Below, piece by piece: positions 8,134-16,288 of a stretch of DNA of 20,559 nt (position 1 is the stretch's first letter; each line of letters begins with the position of its first letter). The translations under genes were made by a program, and so were the position numbers. The notes under the pieces are model-generated. The model made no database searches and was not told where the DNA came from. It saw only the letters and a program-made list of their open reading frames with translations. The stretch comes from Kiloniellales bacterium. Lineage in GTDB: Bacteria > Pseudomonadota > Alphaproteobacteria > Kiloniellales > JAKSDN01. The stretch lies in contig JAKSDN010000274.1 in assembly GCA_022360075.1 (NCBI GenBank), positions 1 through 20,559 of the forward strand. Direction: 5' to 3'.

Positions 8134-9609
8134 TCACCCACCAACCGTCCTTGGGATCTCCAGCGCCTGCAGGCGGATCGCCCGGCCGGGCCGGGCGCCG
8201 GTGGCGGCGCCGTCACGCCAGACGCTGCGCCCGGCGACGATCACCAGCTCGATGCCCTGGGCGGGCGCCGTCGGCGCATCGAAGGTCGCGTTGTCGATCA
8301 CGGTCTCCGGATCGAAGAGCACCAGGTCGGCGACCGCACCCGCGCGCAGGACGCCCCGATCGGTCAGGCCGAAGCGCGAGGCCGGCAGGCCGGTCATCTT
8401 GCGAACCGCTTCCTCCAGCGAGAACAGGCCTTCGTCGCGCGCGTAGTGGCCCAGCACCCGCGGAAAGGTACCCCAGAGCCGCGGATGGGGGTGCTCGTCG
8501 TGCGGCAGGCCGTCGGAGCCGATCATGGTGTGGGGATAGGCGAGGATGCGCTGCACGTCGGCCTCGTCCATCATGAAGAAGATGCCGCCGGCCGGAGTCA
8601 GCGCGTCGATCGCAGCCTCGCGGTCAAGGCCCAGGTCCGCGGCGACCTCGTCCAGGTCACGCCCGGCCGCCTCCGGGTGCTTGTCCGACCAGGTCACGAT
8701 CACCTTGCTCGCGCCCAGCGCGCGGCCCGAGGCCAGCATGGTCGAGCCGGCGATGTAGGGATAGGCGTCGAGGCCGAGCGGCTGGGCCTGGCGCGTGGTC
8801 TCGATCAGGGCCAGGGTCTCCGGCGAGCGGCCGTGGTTGGCGACGCCGGCGCACTTGTGGTGCGAGATCACCACGGGCACATCGACCTCGCGGCCGATCC
8901 GAAAGGTCTCCGCCAGCGAGTCGGTGATGTGATCGCCTTCGTCGCGCATGTGGGTGGAGTGCAGGGCGCCGGCCTCGGCCAGGGGCGCGGCCAGGGCGAT
9001 GATCTCCTCGGTCGGCGCGGCCTGCGCCGGCGGATAGAAGAGGCCGGTGCTGAGCCCGATCGCGCCCGCCTCCAGCGCCGATTCGAGGCGCCCGCGCATG
9101 GCCGCGATCTCTGTGCTACTGGCGGCCCGCTCGAGGCTGTCCATCGCGCCGACACGCAGGCTCGAGTGGCCGACCTGGGCCAGGACGTTGGTCGCCGCCG
9201 GCTCCGCATCGAGCGCCCCGAGATAGGCGCCGAAATCGCCGTAGTAGCCCTCGGCCTGGGCGCAAACCAGATCGAGCGGCGGCGGCGGCGTCTCGCGTGG
9301 CGCGAGGGGCGCCAGGCTGACCCCGCAGTTGCCGACCACGACCGTGGTCACGCCCTGGCTGACCTTGCAGTCCATGGTCGGATTGACCAGTACCGCCCGA
9401 TCGTCGTGGGTGTGGACATCGATGAAGCCGGGCGCCAGCGCCTTGCCGCCGGCCTCGATCTCGACCGCGCCGCGCTGGTCGTCGAGGTCGCCGAGCCCGA
9501 CGATACGGTCGTCCTTGACCGCCAGATCGCCGTGCATCGCGGGCGCGCCCGTCCCGTCGATCAGTCGCGCCCCTCGGATGATCAGGTCCACCGTCCCGTT
9601 GTCCGCCAT
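8134..9609 (-). CDS. D-aminoacylase / N-acyl-D-amino-acid deacylase family amidohydrolase
   Basis: A 491-residue metal-dependent amidohydrolase predicted to hydrolyse N-acyl-D-amino acids or related N-acyl compounds to a free amino acid and a carboxylate. The N-terminal block DLIIRGARLIDGTGAP and GFIDVHTHDD (His67, His69) are typical. The other active-site positions match the D-aminoacylase pattern closely: Cys95 (VGNCGVS), His220 (STHMRDEGD), His250 (ISHHKCAG) and Asp366 (GSDGLPHDEHPHPR). No signal peptide is seen, so it is cytoplasmic. The ATG at 9609 follows a GAAGGGA-like ribosome-binding site. It diverges from the polyamine-type transporter operon. Related amidohydrolases act on dipeptides or hydantoin-like substrates, so the exact substrate is open. 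Confidence 0.88.
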   Translation of the reverse strand: MADNGTVDLIIRGARLIDGTGAPAMHGDLAVKDDRIVGLGDLDDQRGAVEIEAGGKALAPGFIDVHTHDDRAVLVNPTMDCKVSQGVTTVVVGNCGVSLAPLAPRETPPPPLDLVCAQAEGYYGDFGAYLGALDAEPAATNVLAQVGHSSLRVGAMDSLERAASSTEIAAMRGRLESALEAGAIGLSTGLFYPPAQAAPTEEIIALAAPLAEAGALHSTHMRDEGDHITDSLAETFRIGREVDVPVVISHHKCAGVANHGRSPETLALIETTRQAQPLGLDAYPYIAGSTMLASGRALGASKVIVTWSDKHPEAAGRDLDEVAADLGLDREAAIDALTPAGGIFFMMDEADVQRILAYPHTMIGSDGLPHDEHPHPRLWGTFPRVLGHYARDEGLFSLEEAVRKMTGLPASRFGLTDRGVLRAGAVADLVLFDPETVIDNATFDAPTAPAQGIELVIVAGRSVWRDGAATGARPGRAIRLQALEIPRTVGG

Positions 9610-9882
9610 CGTCCCTTCGATCCCCTTCCGTGAACATGTCTCAGTCTAGACCGAAAGCCGCGGCGGGAGCAGCGAAAGGCGTAACGCCGCCGCCGAGACA
9701 AATAGCCGCCAAATAGTGCTTCAAGTTGCATGCTCGTTCATCGAGTTCCCGTCAATAGTGCGCGATGCCGTTGTCACGAGATGTCAAGAATCCGACTGCA
9801 CGAAATCAGGGTTATCCGCTAAGCTTACTTGATCGTTCGCGATCGAACGGACAAGAGAAACAAACGAGGGGAGGACAGGCAC
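9610..9882. promoter_or_regulatory. Divergent intergenic region with a candidate operator at 9834-9849
   Basis: This 273-base gap separates the leftward amidohydrolase gene from the rightward transporter operon and must hold both promoters. No convincing -35/-10 pair was identified for either. The clearest element is a perfect inverted repeat CGTTCG-CGAT-CGAACG at 9834-9849, 34 bases before the transporter ATG. That is a likely position for a regulator binding near the transcription start. A GAGGGGAGGA ribosome-binding site follows at about 9866-9875. No small gene was recognised. Confidence 0.4.
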
Positions 9883-10947
9883 ATGACAGAGATCAATCGG
9901 ACGGCGGCGCAGGTCGCGGGGCTTGGCCTCACGGCGTTGCTGGCGCTCGGTGGCGGCGCGCTCGCCGCGGAGCTCGAAACCAAGGAGCTGGTCGTCGTCA
10001 GTTGGGGCGGCTCCTATCTCGACGGGCAGCGCGAAGCCTATCTGACGCCCTTCGCCGAGGCCTTCGGCGTCACCGTCCTGGAGGACACCGGGCCACAGAT
10101 CGAACGTTCGCGTGCCGAGGTCGAGTCGGGCAGCCCCAGCTTCGACATCACCGCGACCAACCAGGCCTTCTACCAGATCGGCGTGGAGAACGATCTCTGG
10201 GTGCCGATCGACTACGGATACTTCGACAAGGCGGATCTGGAAGCCATGCCGGAGAGCGTGCGGCTCAGCCACGGCGTGGGCACGATCTACTACGCCGAGG
10301 CCATGGCGATCAGCGAGGACGCCTTCAGCGCCGGCCAGCCGAATTCCTGGAAGGACTTCTGGGATGTCGAGGCCTTCCCGGGCCAGCGCGCCCTGCCCTG
10401 GTGCGACGTCGCGACCTATCCGCTGCCGGAAGCAGCGCTGCTCGCCGACGGCGTGCCGCGCGACCAGCTCTATCCCATCGACATGGAGCGCGCGGCGAAG
10501 AAGCTGAAGGCGCTGTCTGAGCACGTGGTCTGGTGGAAGGACGCGAACCAGCCGGGGCAGCTCCTCAGCACCGGCGAGGTCGTCGCCACCATGGCGCCGA
10601 GCGGCCGGATCCAGAAGCTGATCGACGGCGGCGCGCCGCTCAAGATCGTCTGGAACGAGGGCCGGGTCACCTTCGACGTCTGGTATGTCCTCAAGGGCGC
10701 CAAGAACGTCGATAACGCCATGCGCTTCCTCGCCCATGCCAGCAAGCCGGCGCAGCAGGCCAAGATGGCCGAGCTGCTGGGCTACGGGCCGACCAACCCG
10801 CGCGCGCTGGAATTGATCAGCGAGGCGACCGCGCGCAAGCTGCCCAACCATCCCGACAACGCCAAGGGCATGGTGCGCAAGGACGAGAGCTGGTGGAAGG
10901 CGAACCGCAGCCAGTGGATCGAGGTCTGCACGGGGGCCCTGCTGTAG
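9883..10947 (+). CDS. ABC transporter substrate-binding protein, polyamine (PotD-like) type
   Basis: A 354-residue periplasmic binding protein. The start at 9883 is preceded by a strong GAGGGGAGGA site. A longer frame from 9829 lacks such a site and spoils the signal peptide. Residues about 6-29 (RTAAQVAGLGLTALLALGGGALAA) form a signal peptide with cleavage near ALA-AE. The mature start LVVVSWGGSYLDGQREAYLTPFAEAFGVTV is typical of PotD-like and related family binding proteins. The segment FDVWYVLKGAKNVDNAMRFLAHASKPAQQAKMAELLGYGPTN near the C-terminus is also a family hallmark. It heads an operon with a fused permease, an SDR enzyme and an ATPase. The ligand may be a polyamine or another small organic compound; the embedded enzymes leave room for a sugar-acid-like ligand. 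Confidence 0.9.
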   Translation: MTEINRTAAQVAGLGLTALLALGGGALAAELETKELVVVSWGGSYLDGQREAYLTPFAEAFGVTVLEDTGPQIERSRAEVESGSPSFDITATNQAFYQIGVENDLWVPIDYGYFDKADLEAMPESVRLSHGVGTIYYAEAMAISEDAFSAGQPNSWKDFWDVEAFPGQRALPWCDVATYPLPEAALLADGVPRDQLYPIDMERAAKKLKALSEHVVWWKDANQPGQLLSTGEVVATMAPSGRIQKLIDGGAPLKIVWNEGRVTFDVWYVLKGAKNVDNAMRFLAHASKPAQQAKMAELLGYGPTNPRALELISEATARKLPNHPDNAKGMVRKDESWWKANRSQWIEVCTGALL

Positions 10948-10965
10948 GCCCCGGCGCGCGCTCGA

Positions 10966-10989
10966 GGGTGGGGCGGGACGGCCCCACCC
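10966..10989 (+). terminator. Intra-operon hairpin between binding-protein and permease genes
   Basis: GGGTGGGGC (10966-10974) pairs perfectly with GCCCCACCC (10981-10989) around a six-base loop, starting 18 bases after the binding-protein stop. No T-run follows, so full termination is unlikely. Such hairpins between binding-protein and permease genes commonly protect the upstream message and lower downstream expression. That role is inferred here. Confidence 0.55.
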
Positions 10990-11010
10990 CGACGGCGCAG
11001 CCCGCGCGTG

Positions 11011-12738
11011 ATGAATAAGGCGGAGGTTCTGGCCGCGCCGCTTCGGCGGCGCGGGTTTGCCGCGCTGCCACCGCTGCTGTGGCCGGCGCTCGCCTTTCTG
11101 CTGGTCTTCTATGCCGTGCCGCTGATCAACGTGCTGAAGCTGAGCGTGCTCGAGCCAGCGCCGGGCTTGCAGCACTTCGTGCACATGGCCGAGGTCGCGA
11201 TCTATCCGAAGATCCTGCTGACGACTTTCGAGATCTCCTTCGTCGTCGCCCTGCTTTGCCTGCTGCTCGGCTATCCGACCGCCTACCTGTTGGTGACCGC
11301 GCCGGCGCGCTGGAGCCGGCTGCTGATGATCCTGGTGATCGTGCCCTTCTTCACCAGCCTCCTGGTGCGGAACTACTGCTGGATCTTCCTGCTCGGGGCC
11401 AACGGCATCATCAACGCGACACTTCAAGGCCTCGGCGTGACGGAGGCGCCGGTCCGGCTGATCTACAACCGCTTCGGCGTGCTGATCGGCATGGTCCATG
11501 TGCTGCTGCCCTACATGATCCTGGTGCTGGCGGCGCAAATGCGCGGCATCGATCTCGGCCTGACCCGGGCGGCGAGCAGCCTGGTTGCGCCGCCCTTCAC
11601 CGCCTTCCGCCGCGTCTTTCTGCCACTTAGCCTGCCCGGCGTCGCGGCGGGCTTCCTGCTGGTCTTCCTGATCTCGATCGCCTTCTTCGTCACCCCGGCG
11701 ATGCTCGGCGGGCCGCGCGAGACCATGATCGCCAACATCATCGCCAGCAAGGTGGGCTTCCTTGAGTGGGGCTTCGCCTCGGCGCTCTCGGTCGTGCTGC
11801 TCGTGGTGAGCCTGGCCCTGATCGCCGCGATCCAGGCCTTCTTCGGCGGCTTCAGCATCATCGCGCCGGGCCTGCGCAGCGCCCGTCAAAGACGGGCGCG
11901 GACTTGGGAAGGCCCTTTGACCTGGACCCTGGACAAGATGCTGAATCCGATCTGGCCGTACCTGCCCCCGCTCGTCGGCGCGTTCGTGCTCGCCTTCCTG
12001 GTGCTACCCGTCGTCCTGATGGTGCCGATCTCGCTCAGCCCGCTGGAGTATTTCGTCTTCCCGCCGCCGGGCCTGTCGCTGCGCTGGTATGCCGAGTACT
12101 TCAACAGCCCGGCCTGGATCTCCGCCACCTTCAACAGCCTCAAGGTCGGCCTGATCACGGTCGCGCTGACTTTGGCCATCGCCCTGCCGGCCGCGCTCGC
12201 AATCTCGCGCAGCCGATCGAGACTCGCGGCCCTGTCTTACGGCGTGATCCTCTCGCCCATGGTCGTGCCGGGCATCATCGTCGCCATCGCGGTCTTCTTC
12301 CTGTTCTCGCGGATCGGCCTGACCGGGACCATCTGGGGCGTCGCGCTCGGCCATACGGTCGGCGCCCTGCCCTTCGCCACTATCGTCCTGGTCGCGGCGC
12401 TGCAGAACTTCGACCGGAACCTCGAGCGCGCCGCGCTCAGCCTCGGTGCGAGCCCGCTGCGCACCTTGCAGCGCGTGACGCTGCCGGTCATTCGCCCGGC
12501 CGTGATCACGGCGGCCTTCCTGTCCTTCCTCTACTCCTTCGACGAGATCCTGGTCTCGATCTTCGTCAGCGGCATCCGTGCCCGCACCCTGCCCAAGAAG
12601 ATGTGGGAGAGCCTGCAGGAGGTCGACCCCACCATCGCCGCGGTCTCGACCTTGCTGATCCTTTTCACCGTGGCCTTGCTGTCGCTGCTCTACCTGGCGA
12701 GCGGCCGGCTGGCGCGGCGGCCGGCAGCGCGGGGATGA
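11011..12738 (+). CDS. Fused two-domain ABC permease (PotB-PotC-like in one chain)
   Basis: A 575-residue inner-membrane protein with two complete permease domains joined end to end. Domain 1 (about 1-290) begins LLWPALAFLLVFYAVPLINVLKLSV and has an EAA-type loop at RAASSLVAPPFTAFRRVFLPLSLPG. Domain 2 (about 310-565) begins LPPLVGAFVLAFLVLPVVLMVPISLS and has its loop at RAALSLGASPLRTLQRVTLPVIRPA. In most polyamine importers these are separate PotB and PotC proteins, so this single gene should supply both halves of the channel. The start is ATG 11011; a GTG at 11008 directly before it is equally in frame. No strong ribosome-binding site is visible. The linker (around RQRRARTWEGP) is arginine-rich and cytoplasmic in appearance. 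Confidence 0.92.
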   Translation: MNKAEVLAAPLRRRGFAALPPLLWPALAFLLVFYAVPLINVLKLSVLEPAPGLQHFVHMAEVAIYPKILLTTFEISFVVALLCLLLGYPTAYLLVTAPARWSRLLMILVIVPFFTSLLVRNYCWIFLLGANGIINATLQGLGVTEAPVRLIYNRFGVLIGMVHVLLPYMILVLAAQMRGIDLGLTRAASSLVAPPFTAFRRVFLPLSLPGVAAGFLLVFLISIAFFVTPAMLGGPRETMIANIIASKVGFLEWGFASALSVVLLVVSLALIAAIQAFFGGFSIIAPGLRSARQRRARTWEGPLTWTLDKMLNPIWPYLPPLVGAFVLAFLVLPVVLMVPISLSPLEYFVFPPPGLSLRWYAEYFNSPAWISATFNSLKVGLITVALTLAIALPAALAISRSRSRLAALSYGVILSPMVVPGIIVAIAVFFLFSRIGLTGTIWGVALGHTVGALPFATIVLVAALQNFDRNLERAALSLGASPLRTLQRVTLPVIRPAVITAAFLSFLYSFDEILVSIFVSGIRARTLPKKMWESLQEVDPTIAAVSTLLILFTVALLSLLYLASGRLARRPAARG

Positions 12739-12742
12739 CGCC

Positions 12743-13714
12743 ATGCACCTCGTGATCGGCGGCACCGGATTTCTCGGCGCCTATGTCGTGCGCGACCTGC
12801 TCACAACCGGGCAAAGGGTCGCCGTCTACGACCTGCATCCCGACGCCGAGCAGCTCGCTCTGACCGCCGGCCCGGATTCGGCTGACGCCGTGACGATCGT
12901 GCGCGGTGACACCGCCGACGGCGCGGCTCTCGAACAGGCGGCCGGCGATCTCGGGGCCGAGGTCATCGTCCATCTCGCCTCGCCGGTGCCGCCCGACAGC
13001 GAGCGCGACGCCAGCGACTGTCTGCGTCACATCACCCAGGCCCAAATCAACGTTCTGGAGTCCGCACGCAAGCTCGGCACGAAACGCGTGGTCTGGGCGA
13101 GCGCGCTCAGCGTGTTCGGCACACCCGACGATCACGGCGGGCCGGAGCAGTGCCTACCCCACGACGCGCCGCACTTCCCGCGCTCGCTCTACGGCATCGC
13201 CAAGTCGGCCAACGAGCGCCTGGCGCGACTCTATTGGGAACGACACGGCGTCGACAGCCTGGGCTTTCGCTTCGGCCAGGGATACGGACCGGGCAAGCGC
13301 CGCGGCAGCGCCTTCAGTTTCCGCATGTTCGAGGCCGCGCTCACCGGCAAGGCCTTCGCCCTACCCTACGGCGATGATGTGATCAACTGGCAGTACGGCG
13401 ACGACATGGCGGCGCTCCTGGTCGCCGCTTGCACGGCCGGGGGCCTGCGGCCGGGCACCAGCTACAACACGATGGGCGATCTCCGGCCGATGCGCGAGGC
13501 GGCATGTGTGCTGCAAGATCTCGCGCCGACGGCGCGAATCGATATCGAGCCAGGCCGCGCCGACCTCTGCTGGCGCCTAGCGAGCGATGCTCCCGCCGAC
13601 GCGCCCAAGCTGGCCTTCGCAACGCCGATCGAGGCCGGCTTCGCGCGCACGCTGGAGACCCTGCGCCGCTGGGCGACTGACAAAGTGCCGAATGGGCCCG
13701 GGACAGCGCCATGA
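12743..13714 (+). CDS. NAD-dependent epimerase/dehydratase (extended SDR) inside the transporter operon
   Basis: A 323-residue cytoplasmic oxidoreductase or epimerase. The N-terminal GGTGFLG (residues 6-12) is the Rossmann GxxGxxG cofactor-binding motif, with Asp30 after the second strand suggesting NAD rather than NADP. The catalytic pair is Tyr150-Lys154 (YGIAK), with WASALSVFG (118-126) supplying the usual active-site Ser/Thr region. Nucleotide-sugar epimerases, uronate dehydrogenases and other sugar-acting SDRs share this layout, so the reaction cannot be fixed. It starts four bases after the permease stop and overlaps the ATPase start by four bases (ATGA). It is therefore embedded in the transport operon and probably acts on the imported compound or a product of it. 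Confidence 0.88.
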   Translation: MHLVIGGTGFLGAYVVRDLLTTGQRVAVYDLHPDAEQLALTAGPDSADAVTIVRGDTADGAALEQAAGDLGAEVIVHLASPVPPDSERDASDCLRHITQAQINVLESARKLGTKRVVWASALSVFGTPDDHGGPEQCLPHDAPHFPRSLYGIAKSANERLARLYWERHGVDSLGFRFGQGYGPGKRRGSAFSFRMFEAALTGKAFALPYGDDVINWQYGDDMAALLVAACTAGGLRPGTSYNTMGDLRPMREAACVLQDLAPTARIDIEPGRADLCWRLASDAPADAPKLAFATPIEAGFARTLETLRRWATDKVPNGPGTAP

Positions 13715-14889
13715 ACGAGCACCAGCAAGCTCCGGCCGGCACCGATACCGCGCTTCGCCTCGACAAGATCGTCAAGAGCTTTGCCGAAGTGCGCGCGGTC
13801 GATCGGGTCAGCCTAGACATTCGGCGCGGCGAGTTCCTGACCCTGCTCGGACCGAGCGGCTCGGGCAAGAGCACGCTGCTGATGCTGGTGGCCGGCTTCC
13901 TCGAGCCCGACGCGGGCGAGATCTATCTCGACGGCGCGGCGGTCTCGCGAGTGCCCGCCCATCACCGTCGCATCGGCGTCGTGTTCCAGAACTACGCGCT
14001 CTTTCCACACCTGACGGTCTTCGAGAACGTCGCCTTCGCGCTGCGTAACCTGCGCTGGCCGGCCCAGCAGATCGCTGCGCGGGTCGCGGAGATGCTGGCC
14101 CTCGTGCGGCTAGAAGGCATGGCCGAGCGGCTGCCGTCGGAGCTCTCCGGCGGTCAGCAGCAGCGCGTCGCCCTGGCCCGCGCGGTCGCCTTTCAGCCCG
14201 CGCTGCTGCTGCTCGACGAGCCGCTCGGCGCGCTCGATCGCAAGCTGCGCGAGCACATGCACATCGAGCTGCGCCACATCCACCAGGTGCTCGGCACGAC
14301 CATGGTCTATGTCACCCACGACCAGGAAGAGGCCATGGTGATGTCGGACCGCATCGCGATCATGAACCACGGGCGCATTGTCGGCCTCGGCACACCGAAG
14401 GCGCTCTATGAGGACCCGGGTGACCCTTTTGTCGCCGACTTCCTCGGCGAGGCGACGATCCTCGAAGGCCGGGTCGATGCAGAAGGCCGAGGCCTGATCG
14501 ACGCCACTGGTGTCCAAGTCGAGCTTCGCGAGCCGACGGCCAGGGGATCACGCTTCAGCCTTGCCATCCGGCCGGAGAAGGTCCAGCTCGGAGCTGCGCC
14601 GGCCGGCTGGAACAGCCTGCCGGGCACGGTCGAAGAGGTGCTCTATCTCGGCGACGCCACGAAGTACTACGTGCGCGTTTCAGCCGAGCACCAGGTCATC
14701 GCCAAGCTGACCAATCAGCGGCCGAGCGTGCAGTTCCAGCAAGGTGCCGCTGTCCAGGTGACCTGGCACCCGGAGGATGGGCGGCTTTTGGAAGTTGCGG
14801 GCAGCGAGTCGGTTGAGAACGAAGCGGATACGACCGACACACCCCCCTCACCTAACCTCTCCCCCCAGTGGGGGGAGAGGGACGAGTAG
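13711..14889 (+). CDS. ABC transporter ATP-binding protein, PotA-like, with a repeat-encoded C-terminus
   Basis: A 392-residue ATPase with Walker A GPSGSGKST (47-55), Q-loop FQNYALFPHLTV (about 92-103), signature LSGGQ (145-149), Walker B LLLLDE (165-170) and switch His203 (VTHDQEEAM). A C-terminal TOBE-type regulatory domain covers about residues 240-370 (FSLAIRPEKVQLG, VLYLGDATKYYV, TWHPEDGRLL). It energises the fused permease encoded upstream; an ATGA overlap couples it to the SDR gene. The last 15 residues, PPSPNLSPQWGERDE (378-392), are encoded by a dispersed intergenic repeat. They are therefore an acquired tail and probably dispensable. The gene ends 71 bases from the convergent SMP-30 gene. 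Confidence 0.94.
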   Translation: MNEHQQAPAGTDTALRLDKIVKSFAEVRAVDRVSLDIRRGEFLTLLGPSGSGKSTLLMLVAGFLEPDAGEIYLDGAAVSRVPAHHRRIGVVFQNYALFPHLTVFENVAFALRNLRWPAQQIAARVAEMLALVRLEGMAERLPSELSGGQQQRVALARAVAFQPALLLLDEPLGALDRKLREHMHIELRHIHQVLGTTMVYVTHDQEEAMVMSDRIAIMNHGRIVGLGTPKALYEDPGDPFVADFLGEATILEGRVDAEGRGLIDATGVQVELREPTARGSRFSLAIRPEKVQLGAAPAGWNSLPGTVEEVLYLGDATKYYVRVSAEHQVIAKLTNQRPSVQFQQGAAVQVTWHPEDGRLLEVAGSESVENEADTTDTPPSPNLSPQWGERDE

Positions 14890-14938
14890 GCTTGGCGAGG
14901 CCATTGGCCGAGCCTTAGCCGGAGCTGGGTGAGGGGGG
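14842..14938. repeat. Dispersed GC-rich intergenic repeat, copy B, overlapping a gene end
   Basis: The element is bounded by perfect 11-base inverted ends, CCCCCCTCACC (14842-14852) and GGTGAGGGGGG (14928-14938). Its reverse complement matches copy A at 4551-4638, with the first 32 bases identical. It covers the last 45 coding bases plus stop codon of the ATPase gene and most of the gap to the convergent SMP-30 gene. Its presence at two unrelated gene ends marks it as a mobile or formerly mobile repeat. No coding capacity of its own is seen. Confidence 0.85.
14856..14880. terminator. Strong GC hairpin within repeat copy B
   Basis: CCTCTCCCCCC (14856-14866) and GGGGGGAGAGG (14870-14880) form a perfect 11-base stem with a three-base AGT loop. 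It lies just before the ATPase stop codon and between two converging genes. No T-run follows on either strand, so it may slow or trim transcripts rather than act as a classical terminator. Confidence 0.5.
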
Positions 14939-14959
14939 ACTTCCTAAGCCAAACCAGCT

Positions 14960-16105
14960 CTACGAAATATGCGCCCCCGTGGTCTCGACGAAGACCGCGT
15001 AGAGCGATTGGCTGGCGGTCATGAACAGCCGGTTGCGCTTGGTGCCGCCGAAGCAGACGTTGGAGCAGATCTCCGGCAGGCGGATCTGGCCGATACGGTC
15101 GCCGTTCGGCGCGAAGACGTGGACACCGTCGTAGCCGTCGCCGACCCAGCCGGCGCTGGCCCAGATGTTGCCGTCCTCGTCGGCGCGGATGCCGTCGGCG
15201 TGGCCCGCCTTGCCGTCGAGCTCCATGGAGGCAAACTGCTGCGGCGGGCCGAGCTTGCTGTCGTTGATGTCGAAGGACCAGATCTGCCTTTCGGCGTCGG
15301 CGTAGTGCGAGGCGCCGGTATCGGCGACGTAGAGCTTCTTGTAGTCCGGCGAGAAGCACAGGCCGTTCGGCTTTCGGGGTGCGTCCGTGACCTTGGTCAT
15401 GTCGCCGCTCTTGGCATCGATGCGATAGACCGCCTCCTTCTGGATCGGCTGCGGCGAGCCGGTGTTGAGCCGGTGGCCCTCGTAGTTCATCAGGCTGCCG
15501 TAGCCGGGATCGGTGAACCAGATGGAGTCGTCGTTGGGATTGACCACGGCATCGTTGGGCGCGTTGAGCTCCTTGCCGTCGAAGGAGTCGGCCAGCACCG
15601 TCACGCTGCCGTCGAACTCGTAGCGCACGACGCGCCGGTTGCCGTGCTCGCAGGCGATCTGCCGGCCCTGGAAGTCGATCGTGTTGCCGTTGGAGTTGCC
15701 CGAGGGATAGCGGAAGCGTCGGCTGACGTGGCCGTCCTCCTCGATGTAGCGGAGCTGCTCGTCGCTCGGGATGTCGCTCCAGGAAAGATAGCGACCAACA
15801 CCATGCCAGGCCGGGCCCTCGGCCCAGAGCGTGCCGTGGTAGAGCCGCTGGATCGGCGTGTTGCCGAGCTTCGCCCCGAAGCGACGGTCGAGCGCGACGA
15901 TATCGGGATCGGGATAGCGCACCGGCGGCGCGTCGGGCCCGAAGTTGCGCGCGAAGGCCTCCGGCGCCATGCCGGTGACCGCCGCCACGGCGGTTGCCGC
16001 GCCCAGAAAGGCGCGGCGGTCGATCTTCTCGAAACGCGCTTTGCGCGCCTCGCGGTCTTCAGGCTTGGACAGGTCGATGAAGCGATGCTCTTGCACGCGA
16101 GCCAT
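14960..16105 (-). CDS. SMP-30/gluconolactonase-family protein with Tat signal
   Basis: A 381-residue six-bladed beta-propeller protein, likely a periplasmic lactonase opening sugar-acid lactones. A twin-arginine signal is seen at DRRAFLGAATAVAAVTGMAPEAFA (about 29-52), after an unusually long 29-residue charged N-region. Candidate metal and catalytic residues follow the SMP-30 order: Glu96 (LWAEGPAW), Asn184 (NAPND), Asn247 (RKPNGLCFSPD) and Asp304 (GHADGIRADEDGNIWAS). A GGGAGGA ribosome-binding site precedes the ATG at 16105. It converges on the polyamine-type transporter operon, which carries an SDR. A lactonase plus an SDR is the usual pair for sugar-acid oxidation, though the pairing here is inference. 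Confidence 0.9.
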   Translation of the reverse strand: MARVQEHRFIDLSKPEDREARKARFEKIDRRAFLGAATAVAAVTGMAPEAFARNFGPDAPPVRYPDPDIVALDRRFGAKLGNTPIQRLYHGTLWAEGPAWHGVGRYLSWSDIPSDEQLRYIEEDGHVSRRFRYPSGNSNGNTIDFQGRQIACEHGNRRVVRYEFDGSVTVLADSFDGKELNAPNDAVVNPNDDSIWFTDPGYGSLMNYEGHRLNTGSPQPIQKEAVYRIDAKSGDMTKVTDAPRKPNGLCFSPDYKKLYVADTGASHYADAERQIWSFDINDSKLGPPQQFASMELDGKAGHADGIRADEDGNIWASAGWVGDGYDGVHVFAPNGDRIGQIRLPEICSNVCFGGTKRNRLFMTASQSLYAVFVETTGAHIS

Positions 16106-16288
16106 GGTTTCCTCCCTTTTCCGCGCTCTTGGCTCTGCTTTCGGGATCTATTCTGTCGAGAAATTTTTTTGCCGATCTCCGATCCGGCCGACGGCCGGCA
16201 CCCCTACCGGAGGTCGATCTTGCCAAGAAAACGACGCATACGGAAGCTCATGCGTTGTTTCGGGGCGCCATGGAACACCAACCCACGC

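Noticed and set aside
7975..9633. A 552-residue rightward frame opposite the amidohydrolase
   Set aside because: Antisense of a gene with all expected active-site residues; it begins inside the REP-like repeat and has no family motifs.
9784..11889. A 701-residue leftward open frame opposite the importer operon
   Set aside because: Biased composition rich in Gln, Asp, Arg and His, no recognisable domain, and fully opposite two well-supported genes.
16161..16198. Intrinsic terminator formed by the T-run and CCGGCC hairpin
   Set aside because: The T-run precedes the hairpin on the + strand and is an A-run on the other strand, so neither direction has hairpin followed by T-run.
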